A DNA stretch of 64,000 nucleotides, taken from assembly GCA_946811185.2 (NCBI GenBank), contig OX328112.1, positions 19,201,215 through 19,265,214 on the forward strand, in the 5' to 3' direction. The translations under genes were made by a program, and so were the position numbers. Origin of the DNA: Hippopus hippopus (taxonomy: Eukaryota; Mollusca; Bivalvia; Cardiida; Cardiidae). Positions 63,401-64,000 of the stretch are shown here, piece after piece (position 1 is the stretch's first letter; each line of letters opens with the position of its first letter). The notes under the pieces are model-generated. The model searched no databases, had not been told where the DNA came from, and worked only from the letters and a program-made list of their open reading frames with translations.

Positions 63401-64000
63401 GGTTATGGAAAACCCAGCAACATTCAATTCCATTTAACCGAACTTGAACTTTTTTAGAAAACTAAATCAAGGAACTTGAGGGATTTCTATAAATCTGGGT
63501 TTCTCCTCCCCTGTATGTCTGACATCTCAAACCACTACCCAAGACATTTGGAGAAAAAAATAATGCACAAATTTGACCACTGAAACACTGTTACCATAGA
63601 AACAAAAGTCCATTCAAACCTAAATTGAGCCAAATTTACTGTCCAGTTTCCTTCAAAAACAGAGATTTTTGTTACCATATGGTAGAAAATTGTCCACCAA
63701 CAGATTCCAATATTGACACAATATTTCACTCAAGAACACCAATATTTCCAATACACATCCAACCGATAAATCCGGAAAATTCCTTCAAACCCCTAATTAA
63801 ATCCTATCAGAGATCCCTTTCACCAAAACGGGTTACAAAAACGTTCCCAGTTCACCTGGGATGTGCTACCATATGTTACGAATTTTCCTTTCACGTCACA
63901 TCGGCAAACATACATACATTGCGAGCCAGAGCCTTCTAACAGACCTGCGAGGACACTCCGTAAAAATCAATTCTAATATGACTGTTCAATAACAGTGTAA
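63400..64000. other. Unique sequence at the right edge
   Basis: No known repeat. TCACGTCA at 63892 and CCATATGG-like sites at 63674 and 63870 are promoter-like, so a LARP4 first exon could lie nearby, but none was identified. Confidence 0.3.

Noticed and set aside
63530..63560. ATGTCTTGG|GTAGTG as the missing LARP4 first exon
   Set aside because: Phase 0 fits, but three codons with a modest donor are expected by chance and there is no supporting context.

Overview
This window is animal nuclear DNA, most likely from a bivalve mollusc. Coding sequence is split into short exons with GT..AG junctions. Introns and spacers are AT-rich and packed with tRNA-derived SINEs ending in (AATC)n or (CCAA)n and with palindromic MITEs. 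The one gene I can name is a metazoan La-related protein. The bivalve placement is an inference from the repeat style, and I cannot name the species. No bacterial features, CRISPR array, rRNA gene or functional tRNA gene were seen.

Two convergent genes were reconstructed by joining exons whose splice sites and reading phases agree. On the plus strand, 6877-9696, a three-exon gene encodes a 288-residue basic protein with five degenerate copies of a helix-RLxxPTxA motif. I do not recognise it as a named protein. On the minus strand, 61431 down to 31066, seventeen exons encode a LARP4/LARP4B orthologue: a PAM2 peptide, a La motif, an RRM-like domain, a Pro/Asn/His-rich linker, an SFPPLPG block, a KLSYA block and an Arg/Glu/Asp-rich tail. 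Every junction keeps frame, giving 1551 codons plus a stop. The true start codon lies upstream of the first exon found. That first exon is unusual: 612 codons, low complexity, phase 0 at both ends, and placed just before the PAM2 exon.

Everything else is repeat-dominated. Family M1 is a roughly 230 bp element whose centre is a long hairpin (AAAATGCTGGTTACCAGCATTTT core) and whose ends read TTAACCCTTTACCACA. I count about 70 copies and fragments, roughly one per 900 bp. One copy is inserted inside an older copy with the TTAA duplicated, which points to a piggyBac-type origin. Families M2 (GCGCAG hairpin, TGAGCCATGCTC ends), M3 (two hairpins, ATATGGTC ends), M4 (a 65 bp palindrome around AGATCAAGATCAGACTGCAC) and M5 (TACTGTATA ends) are also present. 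So are two SINE families, a 1.4 kb mariner with intact inverted repeats, a 1.5 kb Tc1-like element with intact inverted repeats, and a Tc1-like relic.

Layout: 1-6876 is repeats plus a CRE-rich stretch; 6877-9696 is the repeat-motif gene; 9697-31065 is a 21 kb spacer with one weak candidate exon at 22489-22604; 31066-61431 is LARP4 with repeat-filled introns; 61432-64000 is upstream sequence where the first LARP4 exon was not found. Several LARP4 and repeat-gene exons have a transposon ending within about 15-35 bp of the 3' splice site.
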